Positions 39,698-51,085 of a stretch of DNA of 64,000 bases are shown here, in pieces. This DNA comes from Platanthera guangdongensis (taxonomy: Eukaryota > Streptophyta > Magnoliopsida > Asparagales > Orchidaceae). Position numbers and translations under genes: made by a program. The DNA lies in NCBI GenBank assembly GCA_039583875.1, contig CM077147.1, forward strand, positions 160,455,866 through 160,519,865, in the 5' to 3' direction. The notes beneath the pieces were generated by a model. That model searched no databases and had not been told where the DNA came from. It saw only the letters and a list, made by a program, of their open reading frames with translations. Numbering within the stretch: the first letter of the stretch is position 1; every line of letters begins with the position of its first letter.

Positions 39698-40989
39698 ACG
39701 TTATAGTCCTCGCCCCGCATATCATGGACCATGAGGGAGCCCTCCAGCATCTCCCAAAAGGAGTCATGCTTCCCTTCGCTATATCGAGTTGGTGGCTTAC
39801 TGATCCTCTTCGATCTCCAAAGAACCTGATCATGGCTAACCACCTCTACTGCTCCTGAACCAGCTCCGTTCCCGGGAAAACCCGGAACAATGCTCCCCTT
39901 GCTTCCTAAACAAGACGCCTCCTCACTGGATCTAGAAGCACCTGAGGCAACGCTCCCCCTGCTACCTGAACCAGAAGACTCCCCTCTTGAACAAGAACTA
40001 CCTGGAACATCGCTCCCCCTGCTTCCTGAACTGGAAGCCTTTGTCCCAGAGCTAGAACAACCCGGAGCTCCTAGTGACTCAGGCAGCTCCAACTGAACCT
40101 TAGCAGCAGCCTCCTTCAGCCCACCATCTGACATGCGCATCTCTAGCTCCACATAAGAGATATCCCAATACGGCGTCAACTCATCGAAGATAACGTCTCT
40201 TGACACGATGAGCCTCTTCGTCGCAGGATTCATACACCTCCATCTTCTCCTTTGCTCATCATACCCAACAAAGACTAGCTTCGTCTTGAGAGCAACCAGA
40301 GAGAGTACATAGCAGGTAGATCCAAACACCTATAGGTGCTTTACATTGGGCTTTACTCTGAACATCAGCTCATAAGGAGTCTTCACATAGATCGGACTAA
40401 GAGGCATCTGATTGATGACATGAGCAGCACAGGCCATCCCTTCCGCCCAAAGGACCTTAGGAACGCCTTTACTCCAAATCCAACACTTGCAGGTCTCTGT
40501 TAACCAACAGATCATCTGAGCTGCAACACTACCTTGCTGTGAAGTATGTCCACAAGAAAGCTCCTTCCGGATCTATTGCTTCCTGCAAAAGTTTGAGAAC
40601 TCGGTTGAGTCAAACTCACCACTGATGCTTGTCCTCAACTTCTTGATCCGCAGGCCAAGCTGGCCTTCCACAAGCTTCTTGAACTCCACAAACAAGCGCA
40701 TCATGTTCGACTTCTTCTTCATGAAGTATACCCAAGTATACCTTGAATAGTCATCAACCAATATCACCATGAACCTGCTGCCTCCAAGACTGGCGGTGAC
40801 GGTCGGTCCAACCAGAGCACAATAGACAACCTCCAAAGGTGCTTTACATATGGATTGTGTCTTATCAACCATAAAGCGATAAGTTTCACTTTGCTGACAT
40901 CCCACACACTCCTGACCATCGCCATAGGATGATAATTTAGGCAAGCCTCTTACGAGTCTTCTTTCCGCCATTGCTTTCAGCTTGTCCAT
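39698..40989 (-). pseudogene. Copia-C integrase
   Basis: On the minus strand: MDKLKAMAERRLVRGLPKL and CVGCQQSETYRFMV (pre-integrase), VVYCALVGPTVTASLGG, VDDYSRYTWVYFMKKKS, LRTSISGEFDSTEFSNF, VLWAEGMACAAHVINQMPLS, YELMFRVKPNVKHL, LVFVGYDEQRRRWRCMNPA and IVSRDVIFDE, then a Ser/Gly-rich linker and RRSKRISKPPTRYSEGKHDS. The first catalytic D (usually HTD.CGP) is changed to ALVGP and the second region lacks the usual RSD, so it would not be active. Stops at 40570, 40515 and 40329 divide it. RT never follows. Confidence 0.8.
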
Positions 40990-41105
40990 CCCTACATGCC
41001 CCAGTCTTTCATGTCAGATAGTTGCACTATCACTGACCTTCATCCAATCAGCCTCCGAACTTGTTGAAGACCCAACAAAGTTCTTCTCCTTGCCTCCAAC
41101 ATGAG

Positions 41106-41575
41106 CTACGTTCGCCGACAGCAAGACAACCTTGCACTCTTTCCTGAGATGACCATGTTGCTTGCATTTATAGCACTTTGGTCCTTCCTCTTCTCATCAC
41201 GCCTAGGAGAAACACTCCTCTCTTGCTGATATGAAGTAGAAGGACCAAAATCCGCAGCAACCTTCACCTTCTTCCTGAACAACCCATTAAAGGAAGTCCA
41301 AACCTCCGCAGCTGACCGACATCCACTGATGTGGTCCAAGAGCTCTGATGAGATCACCTGCTTGAGAATAGACTCCGATTTTGCATTTGTCTTCTTTCAA
41401 GCTCTCATCTCTTCAGCATTGCCAGCAGTAGCCTCTTATCTTTCTGCTCCGCACACAACCTCCAAAAGGTCCTAGCCAAGAAGAAAGCTCTCCATATAGG
41501 ACTTCCACCTATCAAAGTTCGTCTTTGTAAGGAGATCAATTCCAAGACAACTTGCATCTTCCACTGCCATGGTTC
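41106..41575 (-). pseudogene. Copia-C gag
   Basis: The minus-strand ATG near 41572 gives MAVEDASCLGIDLL, TKTNFDRWKSYMESFLL, then a stop; further on SELLDHISGCRSAAEVWTSF. A zinc knuckle CYKCKQHGHLRKEC is near 41140-41185 in another frame. Only about 150 bases separate it from the pre-integrase motif, so the protease has been deleted. Confidence 0.7.
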
Positions 41576-41640
41576 TACTACTGGTTCCCTCTTCAAAGAG
41601 TAACTAACACTTCAGTTGATCACTGCTTATCCACTTCAGT

Positions 41641-41655
41641 ACAGCTCTGATACTA
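41641..41655 (-). promoter_or_regulatory. Copia-C primer-binding site
   Basis: Minus strand TAGTATCAGAGCTGT next to the LTR end; one change from the initiator Met-tRNA complement TGGTATCAGAGC. Confidence 0.7.
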
Positions 41656-43740
41656 TGTTAAAATTCAACAACCTGGCATTGATACCATGTTGAACATTCT
41701 CCAGGTGGTCAACAAGATAGCCTGATGCCAAATTAATATTCTCAGCACTATCAAGATCACACCTTGATCAAGCGGAAAATTCCCTGGAACCTCGAGTGAG
41801 AAGGGGTTATCTCAACTGAAGTCAATCAACCAGCAACACATGCAGCACAAGAGTCTTATTGATTAACAACAATCCTCTTTACAAGGCGAGACATACATGG
41901 CGAGATATGCTTCATCAAACAACCCCCAAAAGGAAAATAGAGACTACAAGAAACAAGACAAGAGAAACAAGCCGCGCGGACTCAGACACTAAGCCGTCGG
42001 TCTAATGCTGTGGAGTCCGCTCAGTCCGCAAGGTCGCCAGACCGCAACCCAAGCTGCGCGGACTACCCCTTATTCCAATGCTTGCTCTAGCCGCCGATCT
42101 GCAAGCCGCCTGAATGCAAGGTCGCCTAGCCGCCAGACCGCACACGCTGAGATGCCGAATAGAACAGTCTGCCTAAAGCAGGTGACTTATTGAACCCCGA
42201 ACCAAGTTTCCAAAGAGAAGACCGTCTGGTCGCTGTCCGCGACCTGCTATTTACCATCTGTTGCTTAACCGCGGAGTCTGCACTGTCCCTGACTGCAATC
42301 AGAGCCAAGTCCTGGCTTTTCAGTGCTATCAGCACAACCTACACAGCATAACCCGGTCAACTTAATCAAACCGTGCGGACACCAAAAGGCAGTTTGCAAC
42401 AACCTATGCGGGCTCAAGTACTGTTCACTTACTTCCTGAGGTTTCTGAGGTTACTGTTCCTGATGTGACATGGTCTTATTTATAGGCACGATGATGAGTG
42501 TGGTCACCTCCCTAGCCGATAGGATTACTGCCACATACCGCAGCAAGACGTCTCTGCAGTCCGCAGATATAATCTAGTCCACCGCGCCTGTGAAAGATAG
42601 CCAGCACGCCTAGCCTCTCCAAGGCCGAACACAATCGTCAGTCTGCCTTGTCGCCAAAGGCCAAACCAGGACCACCACAACCGGACTCCGCAGCAACAGC
42701 CCGCCAATCCACTGACACAGCACCAGCCCGCATATCCCGATCCCAACAGCCTCGCCATCAAGGCACCTTCTAGACTCAGCGGGCACAGCTCTTCAGTCCG
42801 CTCATCCCGAGCCCACGGCATCGCCACCAAGGCAACTGCCGGACTCAGCGGACACGCTGATCCAGTCTGCACATACTGCGGATAGCTCGTCTGCATATCT
42901 CTGCAGACAACTCCAGTCTGCATTCCTTGAGTCCATTGCCTTTTCACTGACACCTTCCGGACTCAGCGGACTCCAGCTCCAGTCTTCTTACACAGCAGAC
43001 ACTTCCAGTCCGCATATACCGCAGACTACTCCAGTCCGCATATCCCGCAAACTGCTCCAGTCCGCATATCCCAAGTCCACAGCCATGCCAGCAAGGCATC
43101 TGTCGGACTCAGCGGACTCCAGCTCTAGTCCGCACACAGTTGCGGACACAATCTCCAGTCCGCTTCTCCCAAACTCGCAACCAAGACACACAGCACTCCT
43201 GCCGAGCTTGGCGGACTGAGAAGCAGTCTACGCTCCACTGCGCGATCTCCCCGGACTGAGCCAAACATGAACTTGGTTTAGAACCAACCAAGTCCACACC
43301 ACTGGCCACAAGGGCCAGTCTGCACTTACTGGCAGACACTGGATTCAGTCTGTCTCTCCCGGCGAGCTCCAGCATCAGTCTGCACTGACTAGCAGTCTCC
43401 GCGGCTTCCACTTACCGCTACACCAGAGCAAGACCAAGGCATTCGCCAAGCCAGCCTGCTGATCTCCAGTTCTTCAGTCCGCTTCATGTTGGACTCCGTG
43501 GATTGAGTTTCTATCCGCCCGGTTACTTCCTTGGATCCAGCCGCTTGCTGAGCACAAGCCGGCCTGGCTAACCACCACTGCTGTCCACGTAATCTGCGCA
43601 AAAAGACCGCCCAGGCAGCTACAGAACAAACTATCTGCAACATCCCTGTCAACCTAGCATTCCGCCAACCCTGTCTGCGTAGTCCGCGCTGATAGGTCCA
43701 AGTGCTCCATTCACCCACTTTCACTTCACAAATTTCAACA
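41656..43740 (-). repeat. Copia-C 5' LTR
   Basis: About 2085 bp, clearly related to 37291-39600 but with many point differences and about 225 bp shorter. Minus-strand TATA box GCCTATAAATAAGACC near 42470-42485. The same AGTCCGC/GCGGACT array. Confidence 0.85.
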
Positions 43741-43805
43741 CATACAAGAATAAGCCATTAGTGGATCTTCATGATGAGCCTTCTTCAACGGGCTTCAACA
43801 CTCCC
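43741..43805 (-). repeat. Start of the Copia-D 3' LTR
   Basis: Minus strand TGTTGAAGCCCGTTGAAG follows a purine tract GTGGGGGAG at 43806-43814. The LTR is cut after 65 bases by Copia-C and seems to continue at 37290. Confidence 0.65.
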
Positions 43806-44151
43806 CCACAAGCTGGAGCATAAATATTGATCATGTCTAGCCAAGACGTAAAGTATATAAAGGGACTTCGGGGAAGAAGATTCGTAAGGATGTTCGCGAC
43901 TTGTTTTATAGATGATACATGTTGGAGGAGCACTTTCTTTTCTTTTATTGTCTCTAATGAAGTGACAATTAATTTCAATATGTTTAGTCCTTTTGTGGAA
44001 GAATGTGTTTTCAGTAATGTGAATTGCAATCGTGTTGTCACAGTAGAGAGTTGTTTGTGTTGTCTGAATATCCATTCCTTAAGAACACAATTGAGTTATA
44101 CCAACTCAAAGACGGTTTGTATCATGACTCTATATTTAGCTTCAGAGGAGG
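43806..44151 (-). pseudogene. Copia-D RNase H, C-terminal part
   Basis: Minus-strand residues [34 protein letters not shown] and, one frame over, [20 protein letters not shown] and [11 protein letters not shown] are the C-terminal part of copia RNase H and the pol end. It is preceded by SSSEAKYRVM at 44130-44151 and there cut by the LARD-like insertion. Confidence 0.8.
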
Positions 44152-44156
44152 AATGT

Positions 44157-46193
44157 TGTTAACCCCGAAATCGACGATCCTTCCCAAGACAGCCAGCTCG
44201 TTCATCGCGGCCTGCCCCGGGTGCCTCCTGGAGGCCGCGATGTCTTAGGGTGGGCGGACAGAAGTCTCTGTCCGCTTAGGCCGCGCGGCTTAGGCAGTCT
44301 CAACGGTCTGACCGCCCAGGCCGTGCGCCTTCCCTTGGTCGGCAGGGGTTGCGGACTGCTTCCGCAGGCCGCCCCCTTTCAGCTTAACCGCAAGGTTGTC
44401 TCTACAGGACTCTCTTTGCTGGACTCAACTCCTTATCCGCCTAGGTCGGCAATAAGTCACGTCCTTTGCAGGAACCAGCCACTCCTTTCAGCACGCTCCT
44501 GCAAGTCGCTCTTCAAGAACACCAAACCGCTCCAAACCGCCAAGCACAGATGACGACCTGCCCCCTGGCCGCCAGTCGTCTACCGCGGCTTTCACCTCGC
44601 CAACATGCGCGGCCTGCCTCGTCAAGTTTGGCAAGTCGCTTAGCCCTTGCCACCAGCAGCATGGGCAGCCGACTCCTCCAGCTCGCCTACAGAGCACAGA
44701 CTCCAGCTCTCCGGTTACCCGCCAAGACCAGCAGCAACGTCTCATTCAACGCGAGCTCGACAGACTCGAAGTGTGGTTTAAACTTCCAGTCTGCCTTCAT
44801 CGTTGAACCCCAACAGCAGCAACAGCCAGGCTCTCCATCTCCAACATAAGCGGACACAGCTTAGCAGCAGGCGCGAACTCGGCGGACTCGGCGGACTCTC
44901 TTTTTAGTCTGCCTTTTCTTAGCCAGCACCAGCTTCTCGGCAGCAGCAGGGTCAACTCCTCCTCAGTCCACAGGCTTGTCGCAGGCTCGGTCAGTAGTAG
45001 CAGACTTCTCCCTCAGTCCGTAGTCTTGTCGCGGACTCAGTCAGTAGTGGCGGACTCCTTCCAGCCTGCCAGGCAGCAGATCCTCCAGAAGACAGTCCCA
45101 GTCCGCATAATCTCGTGCGGACTCGGCGGACTCCACAGGCACTCTTCAGCTCGCACCCCTTATAGCTCGCTCAGTTCAGTAGCGGCGGACTCTGCGGATT
45201 CTCCTTGCAGTCCGCCGCTTAGCCTCCAGCATCCGCCACCCCAACAGTAGGCGGACAGTCCTCAGCTCATCAGCAGCGGACTCGGCAGACTCTCCTTTGC
45301 AGCCCGCCACTATGTCTCCCAGTTCACCATCAGTAGCACCGGCTTCAGAAGCAAGCCCTAGTCCGCGCGGCCTGTTGCGGACTCGACGAACTTCGTCTTC
45401 TTCACGCTCAAGTTACCGTCTCACCGGGGGTAATGTCACCACAAGCCGTTACCTCCCCGAGCCTATAAATAGACCCCCATACCTCTCATAGGGGGGGATC
45501 CAGCATCGGCATCCGGATCCAGCTTCAGGTTCAGACACTCCAAGGTGCTCGCGCTCGAAGACAGCCCCCATCAAGCCCATTTCCTGCGGACTCTGTTTCT
45601 CAGTCTGCACCCCTCTCTGTACCTTCAGTCGCACGGCCTACTGGCCTCTGGTTCTCCAGTCCGTGCGGTCTCTCGTTTCCTTTAACTACGCGGCCTGCCG
45701 ACTACGCTCTTCAGTCCGCGCGGCCTCTTCTGGCACTTCTTCCTCAGCCGCCAGCTTCCTTCTTGTACCCTTTATTGATTTCTTGAAAAGGTGTATTGTA
45801 AGTTGTAACTCTTGATATTAATCAAAGGAAAGCCCGTCGCAAGAGTGGAATTCAAGCCGTGGCGGGCAAAGTCTGTTGTTGCCGCTGCTAGCGGCCCACT
45901 CTCTCTCTTCTTAGCTCAGCTCAGCTTAGCTCCCTCGGCACCCAACCTGCAAGAACAACCATCCAAGTAATCGTCTGCTCGACAGATCCTGATCAACCTC
46001 CTCCGCTGCTCTCAATAAACCCTCTCCTATATCCTCGCAACCTCTTTGATAAGCGTTTGCTCCACTCTCGAGCACTCAGAAGCTTCCTTCGTTCCTCTTT
46101 CCTCGCAACCTTCATCCTCCTCCTCTCCTAGCCTGTGAGACCGAACACACCCCCTCTGTATTAACTAGGCGGTGCCGTTTTCGCACATCAACA
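44157..46193 (+). repeat. 5' LTR of the LARD-like element
   Basis: About 2.04 kb. A plus-strand TATA box GCCTATAAATAGACCC is at about 45461-45475. It is full of GCGGACTC, AGTCCGC and CGGCGGACT words, the same core as Copia-C LTRs, although the two LTRs do not otherwise align in any obvious way. Confidence 0.75.
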
Positions 46194-46244
46194 GTTAACA
46201 CGCGACCTTCTGATCCGAACAGACGGTGAACAACGACAGTTAGC

Positions 46245-46573
46245 CATGTCAGATCGTCAGCCAACCGAGAACTTTGCTCCAAAGTCCTAAAAATGATCCT
46301 CTCTGGGAGGCCTTTGAGCAATCGCGCCGTGATAATGCTCAGCAGTTCCAAGCAATCAACCAAATGCTCGCTATGATCACGCAGCGAGTGGACTCTCAAC
46401 ACGCAACATCTCCAGTTGCTTCAGCTGCTCCGATCAATCCAGCCGCAACATTGGAGCATCAGCAAGCTTGTGCTCCAGCTTGCCCGCCGGTCTATCCTCC
46501 TTACACAGCAACCTTCCCGCAAGGGCCTACAGCTCCTTTACGACCTCAAGATGAAGAATTTGCTGCTCGCTAA
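46245..46573 (+). pseudogene. Gag-like N-terminal fragment in the LARD-like element
   Basis: ATGTCAGATCGTCAG opens MSDRQPTENFAPKS and stops. The next frame continues NDPLWEAFEQSRRDNAQQ, FQAINQMLAMITQRVDSQH and a Pro/Ala-rich tail to 46573. The helix-rich Q/A/D composition after a primer region is like the N-terminus of a gypsy Gag, but no capsid core or zinc knuckle follows. No TGG-type primer site is seen at 46194. Confidence 0.4.
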
Positions 46574-46591
46574 AACTTCTTCCGGGAAGCG

Positions 46592-46889
46592 TCCCCCTCT
46601 CTCTTCTTAGCTCAACTCAACTCAGCTCCCTCGGCACCCAACCTGCAAGAACAACCGTCCAAGTAACTGTCTGCTCGACAGCTCCTGATCAACCTCCTCT
46701 GCTGCTCTCAGCAAACCCTCTCCTCCATCCCCGCAACCTCTTCGACAAGCATTTGCTCCACTCTCGAGCACTCAGAAGCTTCATTCGTTCCTCTTTCCCC
46801 GCAACCTTCATCCTCCTCCTCTCCTAGCCTGTGAGACCGAACACACCCCCTCTGTGTTAACTAGGCGGTGTCGTTTTCGCGCATCAACA
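46592..46889 (+). repeat. Truncated 3' LTR of the LARD-like element
   Basis: From CCCCCTCTCTCTTCTTAGCTC to GCGCATCAACA it repeats 45893-46193 with a few differences. Confidence 0.8.
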
Positions 46890-46894
46890 AACGT

Positions 46895-47041
46895 GCAATA
46901 ACTTTTTGTTTCTTACGATGTCAGGTTATAAGATTGTCCCCCAAGAATATCATGTAACCGCCCGTAGATCTTCAATCATTAATCGACCAGCCAAGCTGGC
47001 ATCAGTAAAGGTTGTGAGTGACAATAGTGATGATGGTCTAT
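46895..47041 (-). pseudogene. Copia-D RNase H, N-terminal part
   Basis: Minus strand: LTTFTDASWAGRLMIEDLRA, then HRKKQKVIA, which is followed across the LARD insertion by SSSEAKYRV at 44151. These are the D-containing start of copia RNase H and the KKQ...SS.EAEY motif. It is cut on the right by the solo LTR at 47047. Confidence 0.75.
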
Positions 47042-47046
47042 AGAGT

Positions 47047-48379
47047 TGTTACTGCCAACTTAACCCTCATGTTAGACCGGACTAAACTAGGTCGTCTTAG
47101 CCCGCGGAGCGGTCAAGCGCACACACAGTCATAGGATAAGTAGAGAAGAACACAAAGCGATTTTAACGTGAAAAAAAACCCTCAATTGGGTAAAAAACCA
47201 CGTGACCGGAACGGTGCTAATCAAACTTCACTATTGGATGTGGTTTATAGGTTGTTGGTGGAATCGAGGGTGACAGACCGCTCCTCATTACACCTTTGAG
47301 ATGAGAAAGATTACAAGTGTGTTTGGTGGGCGACAGTCCGCCTCACACAAAGCTCAGTTTCTGTCACTTTCGAGTAAAAACGGGCGTTCTCGGACACTGT
47401 TTGGCTGGCGAACTTCATGGCCTGACATGTAAAGAAGCGTTTGGGTGGACTTGAAGTACGTCGCTCATGTAGGAGACTTCACAGAGATGCGAACAGAACA
47501 TCTTCTTCTCTGAAACGTCGTGGACTAAGGAGAATTTCCGGGTGACTCGACGGGAGGAGGCTCGTTGGAGGATTTTGGCAGAGCTCCGATCTGAGGAAGA
47601 ATAAAGTTGGGGGAGCCGAAGTTAGAAATGAAGGGGATCTTGGATTCCGTTTATAGGCTCACAGGGGCGGTTACGGTAGTTATTCTGCTATCTACACACC
47701 ATAACCACCCGAATTACTAAATGCATGTCATATTTAGTATAGTTATTGGCAAATATTAATTAATAGATTTTATAAGTGCACACTAATATTAATTTAATAA
47801 AAATGTGCCCCACTAGCCCCTGGTGGTTACGTGGGTGCCTATTCGTGTAGCGGATGGCGATGATTGAGGCGGGATGATCGGACGACAGAGAGAGCTCCTC
47901 CTCACAGGCGGCCATCTTGGCGGCGAACGACCACCGGAGGAGGAAGAGTCGCGGCCTGCGTTATGACCAGTTGTGGTGGGAGGAAGAGCCATGGCCACCT
48001 TAGCGTCGGCTGCGGCTTCATGGGGGTAGCCTCCCCTTGCGGGTGCGGCCTCCCCTTGCGGGTGCAGCCTCGCAGCCGTCCTTCACGGTTTGGCCCTGCG
48101 ATCGCGGGAAGAGGCCGTGCGGGGGTCTTCACTTGCGGAGGCGGCGATATCTGCCGGACAGTGCCCCTGGCCCCTCGGCGGTCGGCCGCCAGAGGTGGAG
48201 ACGGCGGCCAGCCATTTCGGCCTTCTGTGAGCGGTTTGCAAGTGAGTCGTGCGGGGGATCCGGCGTGTCAATCGTGTGCACGGAATTTACCCCCACGATC
48301 CCCACCAAGTTAGTGGGAATCATGGGTGATGGGCTATCCGTACCCCAATTTTACTATATATTTTACCTTGGCCTCATCA
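47047..48379 (-). repeat. Solo LTR, about 1.33 kb
   Basis: TGTTACTGCC...GGCCTCATCA with AGAGT on both sides (47042-47046 and 48380-48384), a perfect 5-bp duplication. A minus-strand CCTATAAACGG near 47652-47662 suggests it is read leftward. No interior is present, so it probably formed by recombination between two LTRs. The GC-rich half (47.85-48.3 kb) shows long frames that are not genes. Confidence 0.82.
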
Positions 48380-48384
48380 AGAGT

Positions 48385-49050
48385 ACTCATTGTCCAGGAG
48401 TTCCTTTTAGCTAATGTAGACTTTTGTTTGCAGTATTCATGTGAGATGTCAAAGAAGTTTGCATGTATTGACCGTGAATGTTATATCAGACCATGAATGT
48501 TATATCAGACCGTGAATGTTATATCAGATCGAGTATAGTGAGATAGATGAGTTTCCTAACTAATCGTTTATACTGGCCTGAAGCAGATAGGGATGGATTA
48601 GAAGAAAATTCTAGACAAGAGAATTTGATGTTAGAATTCATTGGTTTATTTGCAAGTTCACAACCAAGATGGCATATCACAGCTAGAAGATAAAGGTTCT
48701 ACTTTCTTTTAGATAATTATAAATGCTCATGATTTCTTAGAACTTCAATACCTAAGAAATAGTGGGGATTTGCATGGTCCTTTGTTTGAAATTTTGATGA
48801 CAAATGTGTTTTGACCAATGCTTGCAGTATCGTCTTCGGTAATAATGATGTCATCAACATAAACAAGTAAGATGACAATCTGTTCAGATCTTTTATGAAT
48901 GAAAAGAGATGTGTCAGAGCAACTTCCGATAAAGCTAATTTGGCGTAACATGGTACTGAATTAATCAAACCATGTGTGTGGTTATTGCTTGACTATAATG
49001 GGACTTCATTAATATACAGACTGGAGACTCCTTTGGTTACTTAAAACTAG
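48385..49050 (-). pseudogene. Copia-D reverse transcriptase
   Basis: On the minus strand: SDTSLFIHKRSEQIVILLVY, the catalytic YVDDIIIT (48842-48865), FLGIEVLRNHEHL, CHLGCELANKPMNSNIKFS and GQYKRLVRKLIYLTILDL, and finally LKGTPGQ at the solo-LTR junction. It is frameshifted several times and cut on the right at 49058 by the Tekay-like LTR. A 19-bp tandem repeat lies inside it. Confidence 0.78.
48470..48526. repeat. 19-bp tandem repeat, three copies
   Basis: GACC(G/A)TGAATGTTATATCA occurs three times head to tail with a single A/G difference. It lies inside the decayed RT of Copia-D. Confidence 0.95.
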
Positions 49051-49058
49051 GAGGTTTG

Positions 49059-51085
49059 TGTAACACCCCTTCCCAGTTTTACAATAATCAGCCATCCGGC
49101 CGGGTCAGCCATATAAAGAGAACTATGAAACAGTATCAAAACTAGTACACAGCAGCTATAAAGTAGAAGCTACTAAAACTTTTAAAACGTACAACGGAAG
49201 CTAAGAAAGTAATCTAAGAGTAACCACATACCTGATATCTGGATTCACAGAGCCACTAAACATTAATAGAAGTGGAATGACTGAAATTCTGAAATAATAT
49301 CATAAGTCTGATACACGACATATAAAACATTAACAAGGTACATTGTCCATATTTACAAATACATGCTGAAAAGGAGAAAACGGAAAGTGAAAGCTACTAC
49401 AAACTGACTCCACTTAACGCTCATCCTAGGAGAAGTTTCCCACCTGGGTCACTTGTAAAAACATTGTCCATGGGGGGGGGGGGGGGGTCAGAGTAAGGAA
49501 AAATAACTCTTCCTAGTGACACTAAAAAAACTTTTTCTTAAATGATGAATGCATGTCATTTGAAAAATAGTTTTGTTCATTAAAACCTTTATGCTATGAT
49601 ATGCATGCGCTTACTATGCTCCCTGGTTAACAGAGCTACTCATTCTATGCTCATGAGCTTTCATTATATTTACCCAAGTCCCGGCGTTCACTAACTAGTG
49701 TACTTTCTCATGTCAGGTCTATACTTGAGTTCTAGGCGGTTTCTAGCATGCACATCTACTTGGAAGGCTCTAGGCAGAGTAGCTCCTAACGCGCATCTGA
49801 AACTGATGACCCGAGACCATCTGACTAACTCAATTGTTCTAGTGTCGCGCGGACATGGTCTCAGATCTGCTAACTGTCTCAAAGGGAAGTCAACTCCCAA
49901 GATTGTACTGCTCATAGGGTACCATATGCTTTATGAGAAAGGTAGTGCGCCTCTACCTAGCACGAAAAGACTTATGTGTGCTTACCGACCTTTTTGGTCT
50001 GATGCTAATCTACATGGGATATTTCTTTTGGTGTACTACTGAGTGACCCTTGACTTTCTCGTTGTCGACTAGAAGGTACACTCATGCCCTTGGTTGGACA
50101 AACTTCAAGCTTACGTATACGGGTACAGGTTTCGTACCTAACGTTACTGTTCATGATCTGATTACTTTGGTCTTGGCGAAGGGTGTCATCCAACACATTT
50201 TTCGCGACCATTTTCCTACCACCACACCTTTCTATGCATGGTCATGATATTTGTACAAAGCCTACACATGCGTATACAAAATATTTTTCTTGTTATGTTT
50301 AACTAACAGGAATTAGGCTTCCTTACAGTGGTGCTGCGGCGCTCGTACACTCGGCGCGGTGACATTTGCTTTTCCCAAGGAATTTCGGCTGCTAGGAACT
50401 TTCAGAATCTTGTCCCGAGGCTACCAAGATCTTGAAATCCAAAACAACCCTACTTTATATATTTTCCCTTTAGGGTTTTTTTGTTCGAAAAATTCCAATA
50501 ACGCTAGGGTAACCCCAACTCAACAGAATACCTAGTGTATTACCTTTACGAGGGAGTGATTTAGGCTCTCAATGCGCCCAACTCAAAATTTGCGGTGTAT
50601 TCCGTACTCCAAAACCTATATAGGGAAATAGGACGAAAACCTAGGTTAGATTAACTTCCAAATTGAAGAATTTCCATGAAGGAATAGGGATAAAGGAGAA
50701 ATAAACTCACCGGAAACTAACGATTTCAACTTCCACCTATAAGGGTTGAATCCGGCTCTTCCACGGTCAAGGAAGGAAAAGGAATACACACCGGCGCTCG
50801 TAGAGGAAGGACAAGAAACCTGCGTTGCAAACTGGAGGGGGATCGGCCGACGGAAGGGCTGCAGGAGGCGACGTCGCTTGCGGAAACGGGAGGCGTCGGG
50901 CTGCGCTCATGCGCCGGCTTGCGGTTAATTCATGAGAACAAGTGAGGCGTGCGGGTTCATTCAATAGCGGGATGCGGTTTTACTTATCTTCTTATTAACC
51001 ACATTAGAGAGTGGTGGAAAACTGTAATTGGCACCCATAAGCTATTATTATTTTATTATTTCATATTAATTCCTATGAATACAAA
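49059..51085 (-). repeat. Truncated Tekay-like LTR
   Basis: It starts TGTAACACCCC, the same terminus as the LTRs at 51086 and 57928, but the rest differs, so it is a related family. No matching right end (..GTTACA) is found before 51086, where another LTR begins. It contains a run of 16 G at 49472-49487. No genes. Confidence 0.6.

Larger units (their letters stand above)
37291..43740 (-). mobile_element. Copia-C: copia element lacking protease and reverse transcriptase
   Basis: The LTRs at 37291-39600 and 41656-43740 share start (GTTAACATTC/GTTAAAATTC) and end (AAATTTCAACA). The flanks TATAC (37286-37290) and CATAC (43741-43745) are a 4-of-5 target duplication. The internal part is only about 2.06 kb: gag, zinc knuckle, pre-integrase motif and integrase. 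Protease and RT/RNase H are absent, so it depends on another element. The LTRs together are twice as long as the interior. Confidence 0.85.
44157..46889 (+). mobile_element. LARD/TRIM-like LTR element with a truncated 3' LTR
   Basis: It starts TGTTAACCCC and ends GCGCATCAACA. The flanks AATGT (44152-44156) and AACGT (46890-46894) match at 4 of 5. 45890-46193 is repeated at about 46592-46889, so the right copy keeps only the last 300 bases of the LTR. The interior is about 400 bases. No pol is present. Confidence 0.75.

Noticed and set aside
47864..48414. 149- and 125-codon frames at 47.9-48.4 kb
   Set aside because: They are inside a solo LTR, GC-rich, overlapping on both strands, with no domain.
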